A DNA stretch of 20,897 nt from Chromera velia. Taxonomy: Eukaryota; Sar; Chromeraceae. The stretch is from NCBI GenBank assembly GCA_018398765.1, contig JAHBMJ010002254.1, positions 1-20,897 of the forward strand, read 5' to 3'. The notes beneath the pieces were generated by a model. That model had not been told where the DNA came from. It worked only from the letters and a program-made list of their open reading frames with translations, and did no database searches. The translations under genes were made by a program, and so were the position numbers. Of the stretch, positions 1 to 10,278 are shown piece by piece (positions within the stretch are counted from its first letter, which is position 1; every line of letters starts with the position of its first letter).

Positions 1-1920
1 TGAGAAGGAGGGGGGAAGGCCAGACCAACAGGTGCAGGTGGGAGACCAGGACCATCGAAGACCCTTGCCCAGAACTGAGTGAAAGAAGATGCAGCGGGTT
101 TATTATCCCCTCCCCTCTGTGTTTTGATTTTCCTGTTCCATTGCCAAACTTTCGAGGGGTCAACTGCTGCTTCTCTAGCTAGCCTCTCTGCTGTCTGTTA
201 CTCGAGCTTACTCCTTTTTGCTGCAAACAGTCGAGCTCTTTCCCTTCTCAGTTTGACACATTCTTTTCGTAGAGGGTGAGAAGGGTTCGGAACATGCCTT
301 GCCTTTTCCTCTGCCTCCTTCACCTTCAAATAAATCAGGCGGCATTGAGGGTCCCACCAAGCCTGACGGGTGCTCTGCTTTCTCCCAGACTGTCTTCTCT
401 TCTTGGATGCCTTTCCCCCGTCTACCATTACACCCACTTTACTGTCTGCCAGCCTTTCTTCCCAGGAAAGACCCAACTGTTCCAATTGGTCAAGATAAGA
501 AGCCTTACTGAGAGAGTTGGGGGGGGGAGCATTCTGAAGGGGAGGTGGTTGTAGGGGAAGGGGTGGTGAGTCAGGGGGAGGTGGGATAAGGGGAACAACT
601 TGACCTGCTTCACGCAGTTCGTTTACCCCTCTGTCGAACAGGCCGGGAAAAACCGTCTCAGAAAACGGCAGGACCGCTCTGGCGAGAGGAATCATTTCAT
701 CATCAATCACCGGGGAAGTTCTATTAACAGTGAGGAGAGGGGGGAGAAAAGAGAAATTCTTTTTGTCCATGGGGGCATGCGGAGGATCAGAAGATATAGG
801 GGGAGGAGATGAATCAAGAAAAAAAGAAAGAGAAAGAACAACATGTTGAGGGGCAAAGTCAGCTTCCAGGTTTGAAGTGGTAGAGGACCAGGCTGTCAAA
901 AGAAAGGGATCCACAAAAAAGTGATTAATCGCTGTTGTTTCTTCTCCTGCTTTAAAAAAGGTGCACGGGCCCGGAAAGGAGACATCAACACCCAGCCTCT
1001 CACATTTCAAGGACAGGCCAAGGAGAGGAATTAAGTTAGAGCGTTCACAAAGACGGATCAGCCAATTCCCTTGCTCGTCAGGTTGACTGCCATGGCTGCA
1101 GGCTGGCAATCGAAAGGGCTTGCAAGCATCAACTTCGTTCTCTTCTCTGCTTTCATCAGTGGGACATAACATTCTTTCCCAAGTCAGCCCTTCCGGCACC
1201 CGAGTCCCCAGCTTGCCGTTCATGTCCCCAACCAGGATATGCAAATCCTCGAGAAGTACCTGACACAGTGCATCGATCACACCCTCTCTCTCTCTGTCTC
1301 TTTGCTCCCTGTCTCTCTGTCTCAGGTCAGACCCTCTAGGTAGAAAGTACACATCGAAGACATGGAGGACTCTCGTGGCTGACTCCCCCCCTTCTGAGGG
1401 AGAAGGCACATTCACTGACAGACGGACCAGATTTTGACCCACCAGCTCCCACCTTGGCTGCAGTTCATGAACTAAAGAATTCCTGACTAGGATGCATACA
1501 CCCCCTATCTTTGCTTCCCCGATGGTTGCGGCTTTCCTTCTCGACCCTTCCGCTTTGATTTTCCTTCTCAACCACTCAAAGTGATCGAAATTATGCCCTG
1601 TGTGAGTGGATGTTCTTACGGGCATGAAAGGGCACTTCGTTTCCGTCAACACCACAATGTCTGCCTAGCAAGCGGCCAGCCACCGCTCGAAAGCCTTGCT
1701 TCGTATGCGTGACCCCAGCCCCCCCATATTTACCGTTTTTATTGTGAGTTTCCTTCTTCCTGAAGCCATAAGACCAGACCTCACATCGTAAGAAGGAGAG
1801 AAAACATTGTGGGAGGATGAGGATGCAGAAGAAAAGAGAAGGGAGGGAGGGGACGGCTGAAAGACCCATTGAGGGATTGAAGAGGTTGCGGAGGGGCGCA
1901 CCGGTGGGGCAGAAGCAGAA

Positions 1921-1989
1921 GCATATGCAGAAGCTGAAGCAGAAGAGGAAGAAGAAAAAGAAACAGAAGCAGAAGAAGAAGAAGAAAAA

Positions 1990-2024
<35 letters not shown>

Positions 2025-2123
2025 TTCTCTGAAGAAGAAAAAGAAGAAGAAGAAGAAGAAGAAGAAGAAGAGGAGGAGGATAAGGAAGAAGGAGAAGAAG
2101 AGGAGGAGGAGGAGGAGGATGAC
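1921..2123 (+). repeat. GAA/GAG trinucleotide microsatellite inside the LINE ORF2
   Basis: Nearly uninterrupted purines on the plus strand (GAAGAAGAA with some GAG and AAA). On the coding minus strand this is TCT/TTC, which gives a poly-Ser linker in two different frames. The Cys-rich region upstream enters in one frame (low codon base 2 modulo 3), and the endonuclease leaves in another (0 modulo 3). The switch falls near 2030, where the Ser runs in the two frames meet. A repeat-length change is the simplest cause. Confidence 0.85.
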
Positions 2124-4429
2124 AACACTGCAACCGGAGGGGGGGGAGGGTCGGAAGGAGAACCTGCATGACGCTTTTGTCGGTCTGAAACTTCACACTT
2201 TCTGAGTCTGCATGCTTCCCTGCGACCGGCCCAGAAGGCACACACCAGACGCTTCTCGTCTTTCTTTAGTTGATCTGCGCTTATCCATACGAAGTCGGAA
2301 GCACCCCTCTTCCAAAAATCATATTCTCTTCTCTTTCCCTTTCCGCCCCTCACTGCACGAATTCTTGCAGAAGAGCGTGAGCCTCCATGTATGAGGGCTT
2401 GGTCCTCCTCATCCCTGTCATCAGAAGATCTAGAAGAAGAGAAGGAAGAATCAGAGACAGAAGAAGAGGAAGAGGGGGAAGGTGAGGACAGAAAATCATG
2501 CTCATGTCTCCTCCTACGGCGTTCTCTTTCTTGTTGTCTGTCCTCATGCAGCTCTCGTCGAGGGGCGGATATGAGATTCTTTCCATTTAGAAGGTTATTG
2601 CAGCACCCTTTTTCGAGACAGTCGCAATCGACGCACGGTCTAGCTGGGAGAGATTCCGACCCTCTAGCGTATGAGCATCTGGATGACAGATGACATCCGC
2701 CTGCAGAAGCCTTGTAGTTACAACATTTCCCTTTATGGTTCCCCCCCTGTCTGTTACGGCCCTGTTTGTCGGGCTTTTCCCTTCCATTCTCTCTCTTTTC
2801 ATTTTTCTCTTTTGCATCATATCTCTCCCTCTCTTTACTTTTCTCTCCGTCCCCCAATTTGCTACCTGAGGCCTGTCTGTATGACTGCTGCTCCCCCTGT
2901 CCACATTCTCTCTGCGGAGGGGGTAGGAAGGAAAAAGCAGAACGAGAACGGATGGGCGGAGGGAGAGGGAGAGAGGAAACTGAGGAGAAGAAAGAAGCAC
3001 CATGAGGAACACCGTAACTCGGTCTGCAGGCCGCTTGAACAACAGGCAGAGAGGACAGAGAGGAGCAAAAAGGAGGGGGTGCTACTGGAGGTGGAGTGAG
3101 GGGAAATAGAAGTGAGACAGGTGGAGAAGGAGCAGGAACAGCAAAGTGAGGAGGAGGAGGAGGAGGTTCAGGAGGGGGACCAGGAGCCTCCGGGGAAGGA
3201 GGCAGAGGGGGAGGTGGCGGGAGGGGAAGAAAATGAGATGGGGAAGGGGAAAGCAACGGAGGCGAGCAGAGGGTTGGGGCGGAGGGTTGAACAGAACCAT
3301 GACAAGAATCCATGAATACAAAAGAAGGGAGGAGGATAACAGATGAGGACCGACCAAAAACAAACTGAGAGGCAACAGGGAGAGAGAGGCATGGAGGAAG
3401 ACATGTACATGGAAAGGATGCATCATACAGTAAACACGTACGGTTAATTCGTTGCTGCCTATCTAGATTCTTCCTTGTCCATGCCCTTCCTCTGCTCTTA
3501 TTAGACCTTCTTCTCATCTTTTTCCTCTGTGTCTGCCTCCTCTTCTATGAAGTTTCCGCTCGAGAGTGAGGGAAGAAGGAAAGACACTGAGAGGGCCGTC
3601 TGCCTAATGTATCTGTACAAAGCTTTTCTGCGAACTCATCTGTCTCTGCCTGAAGTGCGCTCCATCTGTTGGTGCTCATCGTCTGTCTAACTGCATGCCT
3701 TTCTGCCTTCCAAGAACGAACCCTCCCCTTTCCTTTCCGCACAGTTCTCCATACCTCCGGCTCAGGAATTCCTACAAAGGCCTGGTCAGCACAAAGCAAC
3801 CCGTCCCACCTGGGGCAAAATCGAGGAGGAGGGGGCATCGAGCAAAGGGGGGGGAAATCCATATCCGCTCGAGGGTCATTTTTGGCATGTTCTTCTTTCC
3901 CTGCACAGAGAGGGAAGGAGAGAGAGCAGGCTGGAATGAGTTCATATAACAGAGCGGGCTGCCTCTCTACCTTTCTATCTGACCTTCTTCTCAGCGATAA
4001 GATTGACTCCGTCTGCGTATCTGGCTGACTAAGTCTTCTTTTTGTGAGGGGTGTGAGGGCGGAGGAGAGATCATTTCCTTTCTGTCGATTCATTTCTCTG
4101 CATGCCAAAAAGTGTCCTTACATCAGGCTATCTATTCCACCACCCACTTAGCTGTCTGTATCTGTTTCCTTTTCTGTCTGACTGTCGGAAATGGTTAACA
4201 AAAGCATAGAAGAATCGACCCACCGGGCCTGCTCCTCCCCAATCTCTGGTTGATGTGCGCGGCATAGTTGGCAGGGAGGAGCTTTGCCCTCTCTTGGTTT
4301 CCGGTCCTGAGCCAGTTGCAACTCGTTCAAATCGAGGGGACCGGGTTTGGAGGGGGGCTGCTGGGGAGGCAAAGCCGAGGCAGGCAGGCAGACAAGCAAC
4401 ACTCTTCTCTCATGGGGGGGGTTGCCCCT

Positions 4430-4542
4430 CGCATCATCGGCAGGCTATAGAGATGGGCAGAGGGACTGGGGTAACGAGTCGTCGGCAGGCTGGAGGGATG
4501 GGCAGAGGAACAGGGATAACGAGTCGTCGGCAGGAGCTAGGG
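4430..4542 (+). repeat. 45-bp tandem repeat (about 2.4 units) in LINE ORF2 N-terminus
   Basis: Units begin at 4453 and 4498 (both start ATGGGCAGAGG), with a partial third unit at 4430-4446. The period of 45 bp is 15 codons, so the ORF2 frame reads a 15-residue repeat containing LCPSL-x-PADD. In one unit x is Gln (CAG); in the next it is a TAG stop at 4445-4447. Confidence 0.75.
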
Positions 4543-4674
4543 CAGGAGGGAGAAATTGGTTTGGGTGGGGTAGGGGCTCTTTGATTGGCAGGAGCCCCCG
4601 AGACTGCCGCGTCGCAGGATGAGATGATCTGCAGAGAGAAAAGGTCCTGCCGCCCTTCCTCCCCTGAGGGTAGT

Positions 4675-6249
4675 TCAATGCCGGGGGGGCCGCGCCCTCC
4701 CGTCCCCTTCCCCCGATCCCCCCCCCTTTAGTCCATTGATGTGCATAAGGCTCTGCACAACAGAGGCATCTGTTCCCAATGGACCCGTTCCCATAGATAC
4801 ATCGGTGGGCAGGGAGGCGTGAGAGCGCTGCTGTGCTAATGATCTGAGGAAGAACGTGACTTGCTCCATCGCGCACCCCTCTGCTCTGGAGTGTGTGCTC
4901 TTCATCTCATTCTCTTCAGCTGTGGGCCCCCCTTCCCACCCGTCAGCCCCGAACAACCCAGAGTGAGGGGCCCCCCTAGATACCTCCCCGAAGCCACCTC
5001 TCATCGGGATGCACTCACCCCCGATCTTCAACCGAGCACGTTGGTCTTTCTCGACCGTGCCCGGATTCCCCCCAAACCCCCTTGCCCCACATTTTGGCGT
5101 ACCCGGTCTGTCCACCCTGACGGGCTCTAGGGATAGACTGTCTTCGGCGAAACCGGGGGACCTCCAACTGCCCTTGAGAACGGGGTCCCTACCCCTGCCC
5201 TCTCTTTCATCATTCCCATCCCTCTCTCCCCTGTCTGGCAGACCGGTCTGCCACTCCTGCAGAAACTCGTAGAGACGACGGGTGACGACTCTCTCCCCCT
5301 TGAGCCCCTTGGTTGCAGCATTCCAATCCTGGTATACGTGGGCGTATTTGGAGATGAGGGCTTGTTGGGCGAAGGAGGCCTCCCCCCCCACCTCCGCATC
5401 GAGGGCTTTCTGCACCCGCACGAAGAGACGGAACTTTGGGGTGGTACCCCGATGGATGAAGACCCTCCCCGTGGATGCCTTCTCGTCCGTTGAGAGGGAA
5501 CTGGAGTCTGCGGGGGGCCAAAAGATCGACCCATCCCTATTCACTCCCTCCCTCTCCTTCACCGAATCCACTATATCCATCCAGTCCCCCCGATCACCGG
5601 AATCCAGAGTGATCTCGGCCTTGTGTCCCCCGTCTCTCTCTGTCTAGTACCTGAAGTGACGGATCTGGAGTTGCTGGGAGACCTGGGAGGGGTTCTCCTT
5701 TCCGGCGGCCTCGGCCAGATGGGAGAAAAACAGACAAACGGGGGCAAAGGATGAGAAGTCCTTCCTCTGTTGAGGGAAAGCGACCTGCTTCACCCATCTT
5801 CCATTTCTGTCAAGCACTTCTTTCTTCCTTTCATTCTCATAATCTGTGATAGAGGCGACCGTGACTGCAGTGTATCGGGAGAAGTCGAAACCACGAATGA
5901 CGAGATCACCGATCTTTCTTTCTCTCGTCTTGAACTCATCATCAATCATACGACCCGTCTCTCTCTTCTCAAGTTTGGAGATCCTCGTCTCCGCTCTCTG
6001 GATTTTCTTGCCCTGCCCTTAGACTTCGTTGTTTAACTTATCCTAATTTTTCTTTGACTTTCTCTCTCTCTTATCCATTTTCTTTTCTATTCTTTGTTGA
6101 GACCGGAAAATATCTTTCAGCGTAACCTCGGCATCATCAGACGCGTCCGCGTGCCCTGCCCCGCGCCCGTCCTCCCCCCCGGGCTTGCTCTGGTCTCCGG
6201 CCTCCTGCTGGGCCTCTTGGACACTTCCACTTCCCTGTAGATCTGCCAT
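4675..6249 (-). pseudogene. LINE ORF1-like protein, coiled coil plus C-terminal domain, three in-frame stops
   Basis: The frame runs from ATG at 6249 to TGA at 4675-4677, 524 codons. Residues 1-35 are Gly/Gln/Glu-rich. About 40-100 is a charged, heptad-like stretch ending in KLEKRETGRM, which I read as a coiled coil. A compact domain follows, starting with IGDLVIRGFDFSRYTAV and continuing through GRVFIHRGTTPKFRLFVRV. The C-terminal third is Gly/Arg-rich and low complexity. Internal stops are TAG at 6043-6045, TAA at 6019-6021 and TAG at 5644-5646; each is flanked by continuous coding-like sequence in the same frame. Coiled coil followed by a nucleic-acid-binding domain is the plan of L1-type ORF1 proteins, which package element RNA. 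That role is inferred from layout and position 5' of ORF2; I do not recognise a specific family signature. Confidence 0.6.
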
Positions 6250-6458
6250 CGCTACGGGAGGAAAGAGTTCGAGAAGAAGAGACGGAGACAGAAGAAGTCA
6301 AATAACGAGAACTCCACCCACAGTTCACTCCTGAATACAAGAAAACGATCACTGAGAATTCACTGGCAAACTGGTTGCCGCTGTAGCTGCAGGAGCTTTG
6401 TAGAAGCTCAGAAGAAGAAGAAGAAGAAGAAACTAGAGTTTGAATCATATCTAGGATC

Positions 6459-6664
6459 TAAGAAACTAGATGCTAATTAAGCCAGAATGACATTCGATTG
6501 ATCTACGTCTAACATTCTAAATTAAACTATTGATTTGATACAAAATTCTATACAAATCATAAATCTAGAATTAAATTGAGTTAAATGACTTGTATTCTAG
6601 CTTGTGTTGGTTACAGGTGGCATGATCGGTTACATCACGCTTCGATCGAACATCTAATTTGCTA
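6459..6664. other. AT-rich spacer without a recognised gene
   Basis: This short AT-rich stretch is dense in CTAG and TTAA words and lies between the presumed LINE 5' end and the first 332-bp repeat. No open frame with coding character was seen on either strand. Confidence 0.5.
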
Positions 6665-6996
6665 GCAGAACTAAGCTAAGGTGGAGGTGTATGTCAAGGT
6701 GTCATGACAGGTAAGTCTCTGTGGTCTATGCTCAAGTCTGTACAGCTCCTGGAGAAGTCTGTAAAAGTAATAGTAATGTTCTTAATCCGAAAGCAAAGCA
6801 ATGAATCCAATTTCGCATGCTATCCAAAGCACAATATGCACAGAAATGATAAAACAATACGTCCGCGCGATAATCACTCGGCGCGGCGATTATTCGTTAC
6901 AGGCATGTACGCAACACGCGTACGTGACATAAGCCCGGCCAAGCCTGCGGCCCAATGCGCGGCACGGTACCCCGACGGCTACCTGTACTTCAACTC
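6665..6996 (+). repeat. 332-bp direct repeat, left copy
   Basis: Matches 9947-10278 base for base without gaps, with 19 substitutions by hand alignment (about 94% identity). Similarity stops sharply at both ends. It contains a short GC-rich imperfect hairpin region around 6862-6895 (GATAATC ... GATTATT). An open frame crosses it (6704 onward), but the two copies differ mostly at amino-acid-changing sites and the frame in the other copy ends early, so I do not call a gene. It may be a terminal repeat of a non-autonomous element or one of two dispersed repeats. Confidence 0.85.
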
Positions 6997-9946
6997 CCCC
7001 CCTCGATCGTGTTGCCGAAGCAAAAGCAAAACGTTACAGAAAAAGTATGCAAGGCAATGCGAGCGATATGACTCAGGACAAATTTTAGTCCAGCAAAGAC
7101 AACAATAAAAATGAAAACAGCCGCATACTCTGACACTGAGCTACAATGAAAAGAACGATTGTATGCTCTACTAATTGAGGTAGGAAGTCAAAAAGTTTTA
7201 TCAAAAGCAAAGACTTCCTGTATATTACGTTATCAATCCAATCTGTTTTAATCTCTCCCCCGGTCTGTCCTCCTTTAGAAAAGAAAACCAGAAGTTTGTA
7301 CTACAAATCAATTCAGTCCGAAAAGGAAACAGACTTGTGGAATCAATCAAAAAATGATGAACTCCTGAATGCAGATGAGAAAATCTGCCGGATTGATGAA
7401 TGAATGAATGAATCAATGAATGAACGAATGAAAATAACTTGTATTGAATGAGATGAATCAGTCAGAGTACAGAAGCGATGACAGATGACTTACGTGCATC
7501 ACCTATACTTTTCTTTTGCAGAATTAAAGCAAACCAAAATTCAAATCGGTCGACAAAAAGAAAAAGAAAGTTGAATGTTATTGAACGTCTTTTCTTCCCA
7601 ATCTTTGTCACACTGCACTTTCTTCTTTTCTTCTTTTGTCTGTCTTTTGCTGTCAACATGTATATGTGAGAAGAAAACCTTTTATAAAAAGAAAAGAAGT
7701 GAAATAACCATCGAAAGGTGAAAGGATACTGTTCAGCTAGAACAAAGAGCAATCCGAGAAATGAAAACGGATCACAAATTGGACAGTCGAGTCAAACACG
7801 TCACATAGACTGCACATCTTTGAAAAGAAAATAAGATGCAGTGAATTCTATACAGTGAATCCAGAAGAAAAACAGAACTACCGAATGAAAGCAAAAACGA
7901 ATGATGCACTTTTATTTCTATCTTTCCGTTCCGGTTCCTTCTGTATGATGTGTCATCTCTCTCTTCCCCATCTCCCCCCCCCTCTCTCTTCAATCCGCCC
8001 CATTCCCTCATGTTCCTGTGATTCCTTCTCAATCTACTGCTCAGGTTGACTTGTTTAAAAAGAGAAGAGAAAAGTAAGAACTGCAAAGAGAAGGAGGAGA
8101 GAGAGAGAGAAAGAGAGAGCGATAAACGGTGGAACAAAGAGAAAACGCAAAAGAAAGCAATTTTGCTGTATGTAAAAAAGAAACTTTCACCAAGCATGTT
8201 CAGGCAATGCAAAAAGAATAAAGAAAAAAAAAGAAAACCTTTTCAATTGTTAAATCATTTCGTTCTTTTCTTTCCTCCTAGCCCTCTTTCTTTAGCACCC
8301 CCGCTCCCCCCCCCATTCTTTTCTCATTTCATTAGTCAAATGATGATCAAGAAAGAGAAAAAACAAGAAGAAGAGCGTAAGAGAGCAAAGAAAGAAAGAG
8401 TGAGGTGAATGAAAAGTGATGAGAGAACGAAATATCGGCTATTTAAAAACGCAGTCATCTTCCGCTACTGCCGCAACAAGTTACACAAAGACTAGATACT
8501 CAGACTCACACAGTACAAAAAGAAAAACAGTTTGAGAAGAGAGGTCTCAAAAATGAATAAAAAGAAAATAATTGGACGTTTACACACATCCATATTTGTC
8601 TTCTTGTTCTCCTGCGTTGGGAAAGTGGATTCAAGCGGAATTCTTTTCCTTCCTTCTTTTTAGGCAGGGATCTGCTACTCCATCATCCCAGTCCTTACAT
8701 GTATTCATCCCCCTCCCGGCCATCCGTTGCTGATAAGGTGGAAAAGGGATATTCACAAATCGACTGATTTAGATCTAAGGATGGGTACAGAAGCTTAAGG
8801 CACTCGAAGTCCCCACAAAGCCTATATAGAAGTCATTGAGTCCATCTGTTTACAAAACCCAGAAAACACAGCCAGACAAAATCGATACAACCAGGTATAG
8901 CATGCAAGGCAAGCACACCGCTTTGAAAGGTATGGCTACTGCCTCATGAATCGTCTTCATTCAACGGAATATGGCCCGGCGACAGACTCATGAACGTGGG
9001 TAGGCAGCCTCCAACACAGCGCACATCTCAATCCAGACATGACCTATTTGTGTATCAGAGCACGTCCAGGCACTCACAAATCAAGAAACCATCCCATTCT
9101 CACTCAGAACGTCCATCCAGCACAGGCGAGAGGCACAGGCGAAACGGCATACTCCGCATAGCACACAGAACGAAGGTCCATGATCAGAATTCTTTTCTTC
9201 TTCCTCTGGAAGACTTCACGCAGGGTGAGATAACAAGAAAACAAAACCAGTGCAGACCTGTCTCCTGGTTTGTTCAGTCACCACTCATAAGTAGAGTGGA
9301 ACATCGAAGACCAGGAAAAGACAGCACAGGCTGTTCACAGTATCAACTGAGAGACGCAAAGAACCATGAAGGAGAGAGAAAGAGATAGATCAACACATCG
9401 CGGGAGGTCGTTTACGAGGTTTTCCTTCACTTGCGAAACAGATTCCAATCCCAACAAGAAGTTGCACTTTAGAGATCCATAGAGATACCTCTGCCAGTCA
9501 TCCTTGACTGCTCAGAGGCGCTGTTGCAGAAGGTCGTCCAAGCCGTCTCCTTTCCTTCACAACCAAAAGCCGCAATGCTTCATGGACTGTAGTTCACCCG
9601 ACTCCTTCTCCTTCTACAGATTAAGGGAAGACCCCCTTCAGAACCAGTTCTCCACTCCTGCTTGCATCTGATGTGCACAAACAGTAGATCGTTCACCTTG
9701 TCCATAGAAGCAAACTCGTCAAGATTCATCTAGCAGCTGAGTACACAACTGCTAGGAGGGTTTCTATCATGAAAGCGAGGACATGATTGAAACGACCAGG
9801 CTGCGCAAACAGATGCGTTGCGAAGAACAGAGGAATGCCCTGAGGCTGCTTTAAGAGAAGAGGAGCGGTCCTCAGTCACAGAGAGAGAAGGTGAGGAAAC
9901 ATCTTGAACTACAACACAGCAACAGCAAGCACTGCGGCTGTTAACC
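6997..9946. other. Non-coding interior between the two 332-bp repeats
   Basis: About 2.95 kb with no credible gene. It begins with a C-run next to the left repeat, then is AT-rich with many short A/G-rich tracts. It includes a degenerate AATG tetranucleotide run at 7394-7432 and GA-rich DNA at 8090-8125. From about 8600 to 9900 it is a more mixed, CA-rich sequence with no coding bias that I can see. The open frames here are short, of odd composition and without recognisable motifs. Confidence 0.5.
7394..7432 (+). repeat. Degenerate AATG microsatellite
   Basis: Roughly nine units of GAAT/AATG with interruptions (AATC, AACG). Confidence 0.8.
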
Positions 9947-10278
9947 GCAGAACTAAGGTAAGGTGAAGGTGTGTGTCAAGGTGTCATGACAGGTAAGCCT
10001 CTGTGGTCTATGCTCAAGTCTGTACAGCTCCTGGAGAAGTCTGTAAAAGTAATAGTAATGTTCTTAATCCGAAAGCAAAGCAATGAATCCAATCTCACAT
10101 GCTATCCAAAGCACGATACGCACAGAAATGATAAAACAATACGTCCGCGCGATAATCACTCGGCGCGGCGATTATTTGCTGCAGGCATGCGCGCAACACG
10201 CGTACATAACACAAGCCCGGCCAAGCCCGCGGCCTAATGCGCGGCACGGTACCCTGACGGCTACCTGTACTTCAACTC
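9947..10278 (+). repeat. 332-bp direct repeat, right copy
   Basis: Partner of 6665-6996, offset by 3282 bp and the same length. Eighteen of the 19 differences are transitions, many at CpG or CpA/TpG dinucleotides. Followed at once by CTAG (10278-10281); the left copy is preceded by CTAG (6662-6665). Confidence 0.85.

Larger units (their letters stand above)
1..4876 (-). pseudogene. LINE ORF2-like protein: Cys-rich N-terminal region, Ser-rich linker, APE-type endonuclease; broken, 3' end outside window
   Basis: The endonuclease lies at about 1780-800. Recognisable motifs are VNMGGLGS, LTETK (catalytic Glu), GGVCILV, VDVYFLP and GDMNGKLG (the GDxN motif). The two C-terminal motifs are altered: the usual S-x-I-D reads as T-A-I-N and the usual S-D-H reads as P-Q-H. 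A Lys/Arg-rich linker (about 400-200) then runs in the same frame to base 1. Upstream, the N-terminal part has three Cys clusters (near 2710, 2620 and 2230). The frame is interrupted by TAG at 4445-4447, TAA at 4148-4150, TAA at 4118-4120, TAG at 3545-3547, TAG at 1665-1667 and TAA at 198-200. There is also a change of frame inside the GAA microsatellite near 2030. Coding character resumes in the same frame after each stop, so these are lesions in one former ORF. The true start is not clear: the open frame overlaps the end of ORF1 from 4876 down to 4675. Confidence 0.75.
1..6430 (-). mobile_element. Degenerate non-LTR (LINE-type) retrotransposon, truncated by the left window edge
   Basis: Reading from high to low coordinates, the region holds a presumed 5' leader (6430-6250), an ORF1-like frame (6249-4675) and a much longer ORF2-like frame (about 4876 to 1) containing an APE-type endonuclease. 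This order, and the missing LTRs and integrase, fit a LINE. The reverse transcriptase normally follows the endonuclease, and the frame is still open in a typical pre-RT linker at base 1, so it should lie outside the window. The 5' boundary is uncertain. I place it at the short GAA run ending near 6430, where an unrelated AT-rich sequence begins. Both ORFs carry in-frame stops, so this copy is dead as read by the standard code. The element-type call is strong; the exact clade is not determined. Confidence 0.8.

Noticed and set aside
1591-2241. Leu/Phe/Pro-rich 216-codon minus-strand frame
   Set aside because: Shadow frame across the GAA microsatellite. It is neither the endonuclease frame nor the Cys-rich frame.
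1-6249. Nuclear reassignment of TAA/TAG to glutamine
   Set aside because: Not adopted as the main reading: both multi-exon host genes use only CAA/CAG for Gln over about 1780 codons, whereas a recoded genome would be expected to use TAA/TAG there too. Kept as an alternative in the findings.
6704-7108. 134-codon plus-strand open frame over the left 332-bp repeat, matching 9971-10237 in the right copy
   Set aside because: The two copies differ mainly by amino-acid changes and the right copy stops early, so there is no sign of selection on a protein.
8990-9388. 132-codon plus-strand open frame
   Set aside because: Ser/Arg/His-rich composition, no recognisable motif, no splice or neighbour support; likely chance.
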